Shown here one piece after another: positions 1 through 6,848 of a stretch of 8,364 nt of DNA. The notes under the pieces were generated by a model that worked only from the letters and a program-made list of their open reading frames with translations, ran no database searches and was not told the origin of the DNA. The stretch covers positions 1 to 8,364 of the forward strand of contig JAIEBL010000087.1 in the NCBI GenBank assembly GCA_029069015.1, in the 5' to 3' direction. The translations under genes were made by a program, and so were the position numbers. Numbering within the stretch: position 1 is the stretch's first letter; each line of letters starts with the position of its first letter. The DNA is from Clostridiales bacterium. GTDB taxonomy: Bacteria; Bacillota; Clostridia; Christensenellales; Pumilibacteraceae.

Positions 1-92
1 TCTTTAAGCATGTGCGTCAAATCGTCTTGCGTTTCGACCTCATTTTCGGTGATCAGTTCTAAAATTTTAACTTGTCTTGCGTTACGCGTCAT
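1..92 (-). CDS. argR: Arginine repressor ArgR, N-terminal fragment (runs off window)
   Basis: Only the first 30 codons are in the window; the rest lies beyond position 1. They read MTRNARQVKILELITENEVE followed by TQDDLTHMLK. This matches the start of the ArgR/AhrC winged-helix DNA-binding domain, in which a short basic N-terminus leads into a helix and an E-x-E-T-Q-x-x-L segment. The family represses arginine biosynthesis genes, and in Bacillus also activates arginine catabolism, when arginine is bound. The ATG is 8 nt after the nadK stop. The ribosome binding site GAGGAGG lies over the last nadK codons, 12 nt before the ATG, so the two genes are very probably cotranscribed. The position downstream of the isoprenoid and NAD kinase genes is the usual one for argR in Clostridia. 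The C-terminal arginine-binding domain cannot be assessed. Confidence 0.88.
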   Translation of the reverse strand, partial: MTRNARQVKILELITENEVETQDDLTHMLK

Positions 93-100
93 TCCTTTAT

Positions 101-949
101 TCAGACCTCCTCGCTGGGGGTTATACTCCACGTATTGAGTTTTCCGAGCAAACGCCCGTAGAATTTACTTTCCGAAAGCCGCACAAACAGCGCTTGCCGT
201 TCAGCTTTGAAAATCGATATGGTTTGTTTTTCGGGCAACGTACAAACGTTTTTGCCGTCGGCAAGCACCATTGCGTCGTCAGCACGCGCCAAAAGCGTAA
301 AGTCCACTGTTTCCTCTTCCCCGATGACGATGGGGCGCGAATGCAACGAATGGGAATTGACGGGCGTCACCGAAAACACCTTTGCCTTGGGACTGATAAC
401 AGGACCGCCCGCAGAAAGTGAATATGCCGTAGAGCCCGTCGGGGTGCATACAATCATGCCGTCGCAATAATACTTGTCTACTTCCTCGCCGCCAACCGCT
501 AAGCGCAGCATAATCATTTTTGAAACGTTGCGCCGCGTGACCACGAATTCGTTGAGCGCGTAAAAACGCTGCCCGCCCACTTCGGCGCACAGCATGGCAC
601 GCTTTTCGACTTTGTATTTTTTTTCGGCAATGGCACGGGAAAGCGAATCGAAGCCGTTCGGTTCTGCTTCCGTCAAAAAGCCCACTTTGCCGAGGTTGAT
701 GCCGAGCACGGGAATATTTTTTGCGGCGGCGTGCTGTACAATGTCTAAAATCGTGCCGTCGCCCCCGATTACGATCATCATATCCAATCCGTCGGCAGAG
801 GCGGAAAACGTCTTGACGTCCGTAATTTTATTTGACAAATTCTCGGACACGGCACATTGTACGCCGTGTGCCGTCAGCCCGGAAAAAATTTGCTTCGTAA
901 CCGACAAATCTTTGTCTTTGCTCAGATTTGTATAAATGCCCGCAATCAT
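101..949 (-). CDS. nadK: NAD kinase (ATP-NAD kinase, NadK)
   Basis: Cytoplasmic enzyme that phosphorylates NAD to NADP. The protein is 282 aa, normal for bacterial NAD kinases. It carries the GGDGT nucleotide-binding motif (residues 62-66) and the following VLGINLGKVGFLTE segment (81-94). It also has the LNE motif (132-134), the TPTGSTAY motif (169-176) with the glycine-rich SAGGP after it, and a late DG pair (231-232). The N-terminus, MIAGIYTNLSKDKD, matches the family's first beta strand, so the ATG at 949 is well supported even though there is almost no Shine-Dalgarno sequence (only TAAAG directly before it). A promoter sits immediately upstream and argR follows 8 nt after the stop. In many Clostridia tlyA lies between dxs and nadK; it is absent here. 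Confidence 0.96.
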   Translation of the reverse strand: MIAGIYTNLSKDKDLSVTKQIFSGLTAHGVQCAVSENLSNKITDVKTFSASADGLDMMIVIGGDGTILDIVQHAAAKNIPVLGINLGKVGFLTEAEPNGFDSLSRAIAEKKYKVEKRAMLCAEVGGQRFYALNEFVVTRRNVSKMIMLRLAVGGEEVDKYYCDGMIVCTPTGSTAYSLSAGGPVISPKAKVFSVTPVNSHSLHSRPIVIGEEETVDFTLLARADDAMVLADGKNVCTLPEKQTISIFKAERQALFVRLSESKFYGRLLGKLNTWSITPSEEV

Positions 950-955
950 GCTTTA

Positions 956-984
956 ATTATACACGAAAAATTATAAATATTCAA
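956..984 (-). promoter_or_regulatory. Sigma-A-type promoter for nadK-argR
   Basis: On the minus strand TTGAAT (979-984) is followed by 17 nt and then a perfect TATAAT (956-961). Four of six -35 bases and all six -10 bases match the vegetative consensus, at ideal spacing. The promoter lies just after the dxs terminator, in the only sizeable gap of this region. Only 6 nt separate the -10 box from the nadK ATG, so the start of transcription is predicted at or next to the start codon. A second TATAAT-like string (970-975) overlaps the spacer but lacks a good -35 partner. AT-richness means some of these matches could be chance. Confidence 0.65.
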
Positions 985-1013
985 GTTTTTTGCATACCAT
1001 TCGAAAGATTTTT

Positions 1014-1047
1014 AAAAAACCGTATCGAAGGATTGTCTTCGGTACGG
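1014..1047 (-). terminator. Rho-independent terminator after dxs
   Basis: On the minus strand an 11-nt arm (1037-1047, CCGTACCGAAG) and its partner (1020-1030, CTTCGATACGG) flank a 6-nt loop. The stem has one C/A mismatch and is followed by six T (1014-1019). A run of A just before the stem can pair with the T-run. It starts 23 nt after the dxs stop and precedes the nadK promoter, so it should end the nusB-to-dxs transcript. Read on the plus strand the mismatch becomes a G-U pair, but the T tail is poor and no plus-strand gene needs it. Confidence 0.8.
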
Positions 1048-1070
1048 CTTTTCGGTTGGTCTTTTGGCGT

Positions 1071-2894
1071 CTATTCCTTGGCGGTAAACGAATCGATTAT
1101 GCTTTGCAGGTTTTGTGTAGTGATACCCGCTGCTTGCAAGGAATCGCTCACGGAATAATTATCCAAGAAGGCGTCCTCATACCCTATTCGTTGTACTTTT
1201 GCACCAATTTTGGTACTATGCGACACATAAGACAGCACCGCTTCGCCGAATCCGCCGCATAATGCATTATCTTCTACGGTAATGAGTAGCGTATTTTCTT
1301 TATTCAGCGAAGACAACATTTCTGCGTCGAGCGGTTTTATAAACCGTGCGTTTACGATGCTTGCGCCTTTTGTTCCCATTGCCGCTTGTAGGGCGCGGTT
1401 GCCCGCCGCAAGAATCGTAACGGATGATTTTTCGTTACGCACCTTTTCCCATTTGCCGTAATCAATCAGTGAGCAAGGCGCATTGTCGGTGTAACTCTTT
1501 GGATAGCGTATAGCAAGCGGTCCGTTAAAGGTGAGCGAAAATTCGAGCATTCCGCGCAGCTCGTTGCCGTCCTTCGGGGTTAAAACCGTCATGTTCGGTA
1601 TGGGTAGCAAATAGCTCAGATCGTATATGCCTTGATGCGTTACGCCATCCGACCCTACCGCACCCGCGCGGTCGATTAAAAAGGTTACGGGTAGCTTGTT
1701 GATACATACGTCGTGCAGTATTTGGTCGAACCCGCGTTGCAAAAACGTGGAATATACCGCAAAATAAGGTTTCAGTCCACCTGCTGCCATAGCCGCCGAC
1801 AGCGTGACCGCGTGCTCTTCCGCGATCCCGACGTCGCAAAACCGATCGGGAAAGCGTTCCGAGAATTTGTCAAGCCCCGTACCGTACGCCATTGCGGCCG
1901 TAATCGCAGTGATTCGTTCGTCCTTTTCCGCCTCTTGACATAAAAAGTCGGATACGACCGACGAAAACGTGTTTTCCTGCGCTGCACTGCTGGGCGAAAC
2001 ACCGTGGAAATGCGACGGGTCGGATTGCGCGTTTGGGTCGCCTTTCCCCTTTTCGGTTACGATATGCAAAAGCACGGGTCCTGTCTCCTCTTTGATACGT
2101 GAAAGCGTCGAAATCAGATCGGAAAGGTCGTGTCCGTCTATCGGTCCGAAATACCGTATTCCCATTTGTTCAAACATTTTGTTTTGCTGTAAAACCGCTC
2201 TTAAGCCGTCTTTGGTTTTGCCAAGCGCTTTATATATGTTCTGCCCGAAAAGCGGGATACCGAGTACGCCTTTTTTAACGGTAGACTTTAATTTGGAATA
2301 CCGTTTGCTGACGCGTAATTTGTTGAGGTATTTGCTCATTGCGCCCACATTTTGCGAAATGGACATCTTGTTGTCGTTGAGCACGATGAGCATTTTTGCC
2401 CCGTACGCGCCGATATCGTTGAGCGCTTCGAACGCCATACCGCCCGTAAGCGCGCCGTCGCCGATCACGCTTACCACCTGATAGTCCTGCTTTAAACGGT
2501 CGCGGGCGCGAACGTAGCCCAGCCCTACGGATAACGATGTGGACGCATGTCCCATGGTAAAGGCGTCATATTCGCTTTCCGACATTTTCGGAAAGCCCGA
2601 AATGCCGCCGTTCGTGCGTAAAGAAGCGAAACGATCGGCTCTGCCCGTAATGAGCTTATGCACGTAGGCCTGGTGTCCTACGTCCCACAGTATTTTATCT
2701 TTCGGCGCATCGAATACATAATGTAGCGCAACCGCCAATTCCACAGCTCCCAATGCCGACGCCAAGTGCCCGCCCGTTTGGGTAACCGTTTCGATAATAC
2801 ACGTACGAAGCGCAACACAATACTCCGACAGTTCCCTTCTGGAAAGTCGTTTTAAATCGGACGGAGAATGAATTTGTTCGATGCGCGCATCCAA
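1071..2894 (-). CDS. dxs: 1-deoxy-D-xylulose-5-phosphate synthase (Dxs)
   Basis: First enzyme of the methylerythritol phosphate pathway. It joins pyruvate and glyceraldehyde 3-phosphate with thiamine diphosphate to give DXP, the precursor of isoprenoids. At 607 aa it is slightly shorter than the usual 620-640. Visible motifs are GGHLAS (41-46), WDVGHQAY (70-77), and the thiamine diphosphate/Mg site GDGALTGG (145-152) with NDN (173-175). The catalytic glutamate lies in GIAEEHAV (356-363, E360), followed by YSTFLQRGFDQ (381-391) and DRAGAVGSDGVTHQG (408-422). The start is TTG, 1 nt after the ispA stop; no ATG or GTG fits the conserved N-terminus, which begins I-x-S-P-x-D-L-K. The nearest GGAG is 13 nt upstream, so coupling to ispA translation is likely. 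The C-terminal segment near residue 570 (YEDAFLDNYS) departs from the common PD-x-FI-x-HG pattern. Confidence 0.97.
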   Translation of the reverse strand: MDARIEQIHSPSDLKRLSRRELSEYCVALRTCIIETVTQTGGHLASALGAVELAVALHYVFDAPKDKILWDVGHQAYVHKLITGRADRFASLRTNGGISGFPKMSESEYDAFTMGHASTSLSVGLGYVRARDRLKQDYQVVSVIGDGALTGGMAFEALNDIGAYGAKMLIVLNDNKMSISQNVGAMSKYLNKLRVSKRYSKLKSTVKKGVLGIPLFGQNIYKALGKTKDGLRAVLQQNKMFEQMGIRYFGPIDGHDLSDLISTLSRIKEETGPVLLHIVTEKGKGDPNAQSDPSHFHGVSPSSAAQENTFSSVVSDFLCQEAEKDERITAITAAMAYGTGLDKFSERFPDRFCDVGIAEEHAVTLSAAMAAGGLKPYFAVYSTFLQRGFDQILHDVCINKLPVTFLIDRAGAVGSDGVTHQGIYDLSYLLPIPNMTVLTPKDGNELRGMLEFSLTFNGPLAIRYPKSYTDNAPCSLIDYGKWEKVRNEKSSVTILAAGNRALQAAMGTKGASIVNARFIKPLDAEMLSSLNKENTLLITVEDNALCGGFGEAVLSYVSHSTKIGAKVQRIGYEDAFLDNYSVSDSLQAAGITTQNLQSIIDSFTAKE

Positions 2895-2895
2895 G

Positions 2896-3723
2896 TTATT
2901 CGGTTCGCTCCATAAAGTTTTCGGTCAGTTCTATTAAGAATTCCGTGCCGTGCATATCGGCGATACAAGCAATAGCTTCGCTTGTTTTCTCTTTTAATAT
3001 ACGTTTCGTTTCTTCTTCGCCGTAGAGATTAAGATACGTTTTTTTATCGGCGTCCGTTTCTTTGTCCAGCAAATCGTCTTGCAGTTGAAAGCAAAAGCCG
3101 AAAATCTGCCCGAAGTTTACGATTTTTTGCCGTTCGGCAGACGTCGCGCCGCCAAGCACCGCCCCCATTTCGAGCGCAGCCGTAATCAGCGCGCCGGTCT
3201 TGTTGCGGTAAATGTACGCAACGGATTCTTTGTCCGCATTCGGCTGCAAGTCTGCCACCTGCCCGCCGATGAGTCCGCTACCGCTTGCCGCCTTTGCCAA
3301 AAGCAGACCCGCCGCTTTGCCGTTTTCACCCAGAAGCGAACTTTCGAACATGCATTCATAGGCAAGGTTAAGCAGTGCGTCACCCGCCAGTAGTGCGTTC
3401 GCCTCGCCGAATACCTTGTGACACGTTTGTTTTCCTCGGCGGAAATCATCGTTATCCATGCAAGGCAAATCGTCGTGGATCAGCGAATAGGTGTGTAGAC
3501 TTTCTACGGCAATTGCCGCAAGAGATATGGCTTGTTCGTTTTCGGGCGTGAAAAGTTGCGCGCTTTCAAGCAGCAGTATGGGCCGCAACCGCTTTCCCCC
3601 GCTCGTAAGGGCATAACGAACCGCTTCGCCGAGAGGCGAAGGATATTGTAGTTTGGGCAAAAAAGCGGTCAATTCTTTTTCGAATGCCGTGCGCCTTTTT
3701 TCGTATCGGGCGGCAAAACTCAA
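2896..3723 (-). CDS. ispA: Farnesyl diphosphate synthase (polyprenyl synthetase family)
   Basis: Condenses isopentenyl diphosphate with dimethylallyl and geranyl diphosphate to form farnesyl diphosphate, using the C5 units made through the pathway that dxs begins. With a TTG start at 3723 the protein is 275 aa. It shows GGKRLRP (42-48), the first aspartate-rich motif DDLPCMDNDD (84-93, bacterial DDxxxxD form), GGQ (153-155), KTG (175-177) and the second motif DDLLD (216-220). A tyrosine lies five residues before the first motif (HTYSLIHDD), as in short-chain farnesyl synthases, which favours C15 over longer products. The frame stays open 31 codons further upstream inside xseB, but that stretch is basic and unlike the family. 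A good ribosome binding site fixes the start at 3723, overlapping the xseB stop by 4 nt (TTGA). Confidence 0.94.
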   Translation of the reverse strand: MSFAARYEKRRTAFEKELTAFLPKLQYPSPLGEAVRYALTSGGKRLRPILLLESAQLFTPENEQAISLAAIAVESLHTYSLIHDDLPCMDNDDFRRGKQTCHKVFGEANALLAGDALLNLAYECMFESSLLGENGKAAGLLLAKAASGSGLIGGQVADLQPNADKESVAYIYRNKTGALITAALEMGAVLGGATSAERQKIVNFGQIFGFCFQLQDDLLDKETDADKKTYLNLYGEEETKRILKEKTSEAIACIADMHGTEFLIELTENFMERTE

Positions 3724-3932
3724 TCGTTTTCTCCTTCGCTTTCGCGTAACAATTCTTCCAACTCGCCGCGAATCACGCTGATTCTCCCCTTGCTCTGCTC
3801 CAAATCGGTCAGACATTCGCGAATCACGTCCACGCCCTGTTCGAAAAGACGAATACCGTCTTCGAGCGAAACGTCTTTTTCGTCTAATTTATCCGAAATG
3901 GTTTCCAATTCTTTCAGCTTGTTTTCCAGCAC
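3720..3932 (-). CDS. xseB: Exodeoxyribonuclease VII small subunit (XseB)
   Basis: Small subunit of exonuclease VII, which with XseA degrades single-stranded DNA to oligonucleotides. At 70 aa it has the normal size. The protein is almost all charged helix, with the family pattern L-x-x-L-E-x-I-x-x-K-L followed by D-V-S-L-E-D-G-I-x-L-F-E-Q-G, and a second helix ending in an acidic tail (EELLRESEGEND). The start is GTG, 1 nt after the xseA stop. AAGGGAG lies inside the last xseA codons about 10 nt before it. The stop overlaps the TTG start of ispA. The adjacency to xseA is the normal arrangement and gives coupled synthesis of the two subunits. Confidence 0.93.
   Translation of the reverse strand: MLENKLKELETISDKLDEKDVSLEDGIRLFEQGVDVIRECLTDLEQSKGRISVIRGELEELLRESEGEND
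3731..3737 (-). promoter_or_regulatory. Ribosome binding site that fixes the ispA TTG start
   Basis: GAAGGAG on the minus strand lies 7 nt before the TTG at 3723, within the last codons of xseB. It supports the internal TTG over any longer start in the open frame upstream. Confidence 0.75.
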
Positions 3933-3933
3933 T

Positions 3934-5181
3934 TTATCTCTCTCCCTTCGATAGTATGTTCGTGACGGTTGCAGTCATACTCCCGTTTGCCGTTACGGCG
4001 CGAATTTCTTCGCCGATTTCTGTATTGGTTACGTCTGCACCCGTTCCGTCGGATTTGAACAGTTTTGCATATCCCATGGAAAGAATGCGCAAGGGACTGT
4101 TTTTTTGCAAGCTTCCGCTCAGCTCGCCGACGCGAGTTTGCACGCTCGCCAGTTTTTGTTCCGTACGCGTACAAAGGCGCGAACCGAATGCCGAAACGGC
4201 GCTACGTTTTTCCCGCCACACCTTGTCCGCACGGTCGGACAATCGATTCGCCGATCTGTTCAGAACGTAGCGCACGCGGTCGAATTTTTGCTCGCTTTTA
4301 AAAGAGAGCGACGCCGCCGTTCGGTAAAGCGTATTGATGCGTTTGGCGCGAAGGCGTTCCATACTTTGTAGTAGCTTAACTCCGTAGGCGCGAATCGATT
4401 CGATATAGGCATCGTTCTGATCTGCGATCCATTCGCCCGCCATACTCGGCGTACCCGCGCGAACGGAAGCGGCAAAATCGCAAAGCATCACGTCCGTTTC
4501 GTGCCCTACCGCCGACAGTACGGGCGTTTTACATTGGGACACGGTGCGAACGAGCGTTTCGTCGTTAAACGTGCTGAGGTCTTCTTCCGAACCACCCCCG
4601 CGCATGACGCACAAAAGATCGTGCCCCGCTTTGTCCGCTTTTTTGAGTGCGTGCACGATTTCCTCTGCCGCCGTTTTTCCCTGTACGGCTACGGGATAAA
4701 TGCGCACGATACCCATTTTACGTTTGCGCCATAGCGTCTTGATAAAGTCGTGAATGACAACGCCCGTTTCTCCGGTAATAACGCCGATATCTTTTATCGG
4801 AGCGGGTATGGGCTTTTTTCGGTCGAACACGCCCTCTTGCGCTAACCGGTCGCGCAAAGCGTATAACTGCGCGAGCAAAGCGCCTTTCCCTATGCGTGTA
4901 AAGCTTTTAAACAGAAAAGATACTTTTCCGCTGCGGTCGTAAAAGCGAACGGAGCCTAGAAGAGAAACTTTTTCACCCTCCGTCAGCGGCTCGATGCTTT
5001 CAAAGCAAACGCATTGCAATGCGCTGTTTTCGTCTTTCAGCGTTAAGAACGTTGCCGAAGCCGTTTGTTTAAAGGCGCTCACTTCCCCGACCACGCAAAG
5101 ATTATGCAAAATCAGTTCGTCTTCGAATACGCCTTTAACGTAGGTGCAAAGCTGCGAGACCGTCAATGAGCGTTCACGCAT
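3934..5181 (-). CDS. xseA: Exodeoxyribonuclease VII large subunit (XseA)
   Basis: Catalytic subunit of the cytoplasmic single-strand exonuclease VII. At 415 aa it is within the family range. Residues 1-100 form the OB-fold DNA-binding domain (TVSQLCTYVKGVFE, then GEVSAFK). The catalytic domain follows, with GVITGETG (133-140, usually GVxTSxTG), RGGGSEEDL (194-202), GHETD (226-230) and RAGTPS (241-246). Residues about 255-360 are a long charged helical region, as expected for the coiled coil that carries XseB subunits, and a short C-terminal segment follows. The ATG lies inside the end of folD (8-nt overlap) with no clear Shine-Dalgarno sequence, so translation is probably coupled to folD. The N-terminus fits the family, so a later start is unlikely. 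Confidence 0.96.
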   Translation of the reverse strand: MRERSLTVSQLCTYVKGVFEDELILHNLCVVGEVSAFKQTASATFLTLKDENSALQCVCFESIEPLTEGEKVSLLGSVRFYDRSGKVSFLFKSFTRIGKGALLAQLYALRDRLAQEGVFDRKKPIPAPIKDIGVITGETGVVIHDFIKTLWRKRKMGIVRIYPVAVQGKTAAEEIVHALKKADKAGHDLLCVMRGGGSEEDLSTFNDETLVRTVSQCKTPVLSAVGHETDVMLCDFAASVRAGTPSMAGEWIADQNDAYIESIRAYGVKLLQSMERLRAKRINTLYRTAASLSFKSEQKFDRVRYVLNRSANRLSDRADKVWREKRSAVSAFGSRLCTRTEQKLASVQTRVGELSGSLQKNSPLRILSMGYAKLFKSDGTGADVTNTEIGEEIRAVTANGSMTATVTNILSKGER

Positions 5182-6025
5182 TGTGTTGCACCGCCGCGGC
5201 TATCGTGTTTTTAAGTAACATGGCAATCGTCATCGGTCCGACACCACCTGGGACTGGTGTTACAAAGCTTGCTTTTTTCATCGCGCCCTCGAAGCAAACG
5301 TCACCGTACAGTTTGCCACTTTCGCGGTTCATACCTACGTCTATTACGATTGCGCCGCACTTGATCATATTTTCCGTCACGAACTCTTTCTTTCCGATTG
5401 CAACCACCAAAATATCGGCGCGCGCGGTAATATCCGCCAAATCACGCGTTTTGGAGTGCGCAACCGTAACGGTGGCATTATTTTGCAATAGCAGCATTGC
5501 CATCGGCTTTCCTACGATATTGCTGCGTCCGATAACGACGGCATTTTTGCCTTCGATCGATTCGCCCGTAGAACGAATCAGCTCGATACACCCTTGCGGC
5601 GTACAGGCGGCAAGACAGGGCTTGCCGAGGAGCAGGTTGCCCGCATTGACTGCGTGGAAGCCGTCTACGTCTTTGTGCGGTAAAATGGCGGCAAGCACTT
5701 TTTGCTCGTTGATACCGCTCGGTAGCGGAAGCTGCACCAAAATGCCGTCCACCGCGCTATCGGCATTCAAGGTTGCGATTTGCGTTAAAAGTTCTTCTTC
5801 GGTCACACTTGCGGGAAACGTATACGAAAACGAGCGTATGCCCACTTCGTTACAAGCGTTGATTTTATTGCGCACGTAAATAGTGCTCGCGGGGTCCTCT
5901 CCCGCAAGAATGACGGCGAGACCTACTTGCCTTCCTTTCTCTTTGGCAAAGTTTTCGGCAAGCACGCGAAGCTCTGTGCGTACGCGAGCAGCAATCGCCT
6001 TTCCGTCAATGATCTGCGCGGGCAT
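5174..6025 (-). CDS. folD: Bifunctional methylenetetrahydrofolate dehydrogenase/cyclohydrolase (FolD)
   Basis: Interconverts 5,10-methylene-, methenyl- and 10-formyl-tetrahydrofolate, supplying one-carbon units for purines and formylmethionine. At 283 aa it has the family's usual length. The N-terminus IIDGKAIA is typical. The active-site block YVRNKINACNEVGI has Tyr50 and the catalytic Lys54, and VQLPLP (97-102) and KDVDGFH (118-124) follow. The nucleotide-binding domain carries TPQGCIELI (142-150) and GRSNIVGKP (166-174), and the C-terminus has PGGVGPMT (259-266). All key residues are present. The ATG lies within the end of nusB (20-nt overlap) and has a good GGGAGG 9 nt upstream. The stop overlaps the start of xseA. 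Confidence 0.97.
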   Translation of the reverse strand: MPAQIIDGKAIAARVRTELRVLAENFAKEKGRQVGLAVILAGEDPASTIYVRNKINACNEVGIRSFSYTFPASVTEEELLTQIATLNADSAVDGILVQLPLPSGINEQKVLAAILPHKDVDGFHAVNAGNLLLGKPCLAACTPQGCIELIRSTGESIEGKNAVVIGRSNIVGKPMAMLLLQNNATVTVAHSKTRDLADITARADILVVAIGKKEFVTENMIKCGAIVIDVGMNRESGKLYGDVCFEGAMKKASFVTPVPGGVGPMTIAMLLKNTIAAAVQHNA

Positions 6026-6428
6026 GGATAAGCGCCTCCCTGTTTGCGATAACAGACGCGAGCACGCCGTTTACGAACGACGGGCTTTTATCGGTGGAAT
6101 AGATTTTGGAAAGTTCGATTGCTTCGTTGACCGATACTTTTTCGGGCACGTCGTCACACAAAAGAATTTCGAAAGAAGCAATTAGGAGCGCGGCAAGGTC
6201 GGTTTTGTAAATACGGTCAAAGGCAAAGTCTTTGCTGTACCGTTCCACGATTTCTTTGAGATAGGCAAAATTTTCCAAAACGCCGTCATACAGCCTTTCG
6301 GTGAAGGCAACGTCATCAGGCGCTTCCCCGTCGCACAGAATCGATTTGCTGAAATCGTTGCGTTCGTTTGTTTCCACGTATTCATACACCAATCGGAATG
6401 CGTTTTCTCTTGCCGATTTTCTGCTCAT
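6006..6428 (-). CDS. nusB: Transcription antitermination factor NusB
   Basis: Small RNA-binding protein that, with NusE (S10), binds boxA in ribosomal RNA leaders and helps RNA polymerase avoid termination. At 140 aa it has the typical length. The N-terminal helix has the basic R-K-S-A-R-E-N-A-F-x-L pattern (residues 3-13). The C-terminal half has the signature VPEKVSVNEAIELSK (94-108) and STDKSPSFVNGVL (111-123). The ATG has GAGAGG 10 nt upstream. It is the first gene of the tight nusB-folD-xseA-xseB-ispA-dxs run, and its 3' end overlaps folD. A terminator-like hairpin ends only about 24 nt before its start codon, with no clear promoter after it, so its expression may depend on readthrough from the Asp23 gene. 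Confidence 0.95.
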   Translation of the reverse strand: MSRKSARENAFRLVYEYVETNERNDFSKSILCDGEAPDDVAFTERLYDGVLENFAYLKEIVERYSKDFAFDRIYKTDLAALLIASFEILLCDDVPEKVSVNEAIELSKIYSTDKSPSFVNGVLASVIANREALIHARADH

Positions 6429-6452
6429 TTACTGTCTACCTCTCAAAACGGC

Positions 6453-6477
6453 AAAAAGGATAGGCATATAGCCTATC
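6453..6477 (-). terminator. Terminator or attenuator hairpin between the Asp23 gene and nusB
   Basis: On the minus strand GATAGGC and GCCTATC form a perfect 7-bp stem (6471-6477 with 6459-6465) around a 5-nt loop TATAT. It is followed by C and five T (6453-6457). An A-rich stretch before the stem can pair with the T-run. It begins 11 nt after the Asp23-family stop and ends 24 nt before the nusB ATG. It should end most transcripts of the upstream gene. The stem is short, so partial readthrough into nusB is plausible. Confidence 0.65.
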
Positions 6478-6488
6478 GATTTTGTTGC

Positions 6489-6824
6489 TTATATTTTGGG
6501 TTGCACCGCGCTTGTCGGCGACGCGAGCCCTAAAATGTTTACGTTTACGATACCGACTTTGTATTTGCTGCTTGTTTCGACGCCACGCTTGACGTTTTCT
6601 TGCACTCGGAACGCAACGTCCGAGCAACTAACGCCGAATTCAACGTTGATATAAACGTCTACGTTTACCGTATAGCCGTTCATTTCCGTGCGAATCCCTT
6701 TGCCCTGCAAGGAAGCTACGCCGTTGATTTCCTGCACTGCCAATACGATAATCGACGAAATCAAATTACGTCCGTAGGTTATATCGCCGGTAAAGTTTGC
6801 ATTGTAGCGGCTTTTGAGCGGCAT
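6489..6824 (-). CDS. Asp23/Gls24 family envelope stress protein (YqhY-like)
   Basis: A 111-aa protein of the Asp23/Gls24 (DUF322) family. Visible family features are the early G-x-I-x-Y segment (GDITYGRNLISSIIVLAVQEINGVASLQG, residues 13-41), the central strand NGYTVNVDVYINVEFGVS (49-66), and the helix VAFRVQENVKRGVE (70-83) followed by VGIVNVNIL (90-98). There is no signal peptide or membrane segment. Its place just before nusB matches yqhY of Bacillus subtilis, a family member linked to control of acetyl-CoA carboxylase, but that function is not shown here. The open frame extends upstream to 6926, but that part covers the promoter and leader hairpin. The ATG at 6824 has AAAGGAG 6 nt before it and is clearly the start. 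It has its own promoter and a hairpin after the stop, so it may be a single-gene unit. Confidence 0.92.
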   Translation of the reverse strand: MPLKSRYNANFTGDITYGRNLISSIIVLAVQEINGVASLQGKGIRTEMNGYTVNVDVYINVEFGVSCSDVAFRVQENVKRGVETSSKYKVGIVNVNILGLASPTSAVQPKI

Positions 6825-6830
6825 GCGACA

Positions 6831-6837
6831 CTCCTTT
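6831..6837 (-). promoter_or_regulatory. Ribosome binding site that fixes the Asp23-family start
   Basis: AAAGGAG on the minus strand lies 6 nt before the ATG at 6824. It decides between this start and the longer open frame, which reaches up into the promoter. Confidence 0.85.
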
Positions 6838-6848
6838 GTTCGGAGCAA

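Noticed and set aside
1020..1052. Plus-strand terminator at the same hairpin
   Set aside because: The stem pairs fully on the plus strand, but the T tail is only four bases after a C, and there is no plus-strand gene for it to serve.
1969..2481. A 170-codon plus-strand frame inside dxs
   Set aside because: It is antisense to conserved Dxs motifs and shows no recognisable domain.
3724..3816. Extended N-terminus for IspA
   Set aside because: The 31 extra codons overlap xseB, are highly basic and unlike the family. A clear ribosome binding site supports the TTG at 3723.
5166..5879. A 237-codon plus-strand open frame opposite folD
   Set aside because: It lies wholly antisense to folD, which has all expected motifs. 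It has no ribosome binding site, and its composition is what the antisense frame of a coding gene gives.
6490..6535. Possible nusB promoter at the 3' end of the Asp23-family gene (CCGACA ... TATAAG)
   Set aside because: The spacing is about 19 nt, the -35 match is poor, and it would lie before the terminator hairpin. It is not strong enough to call.
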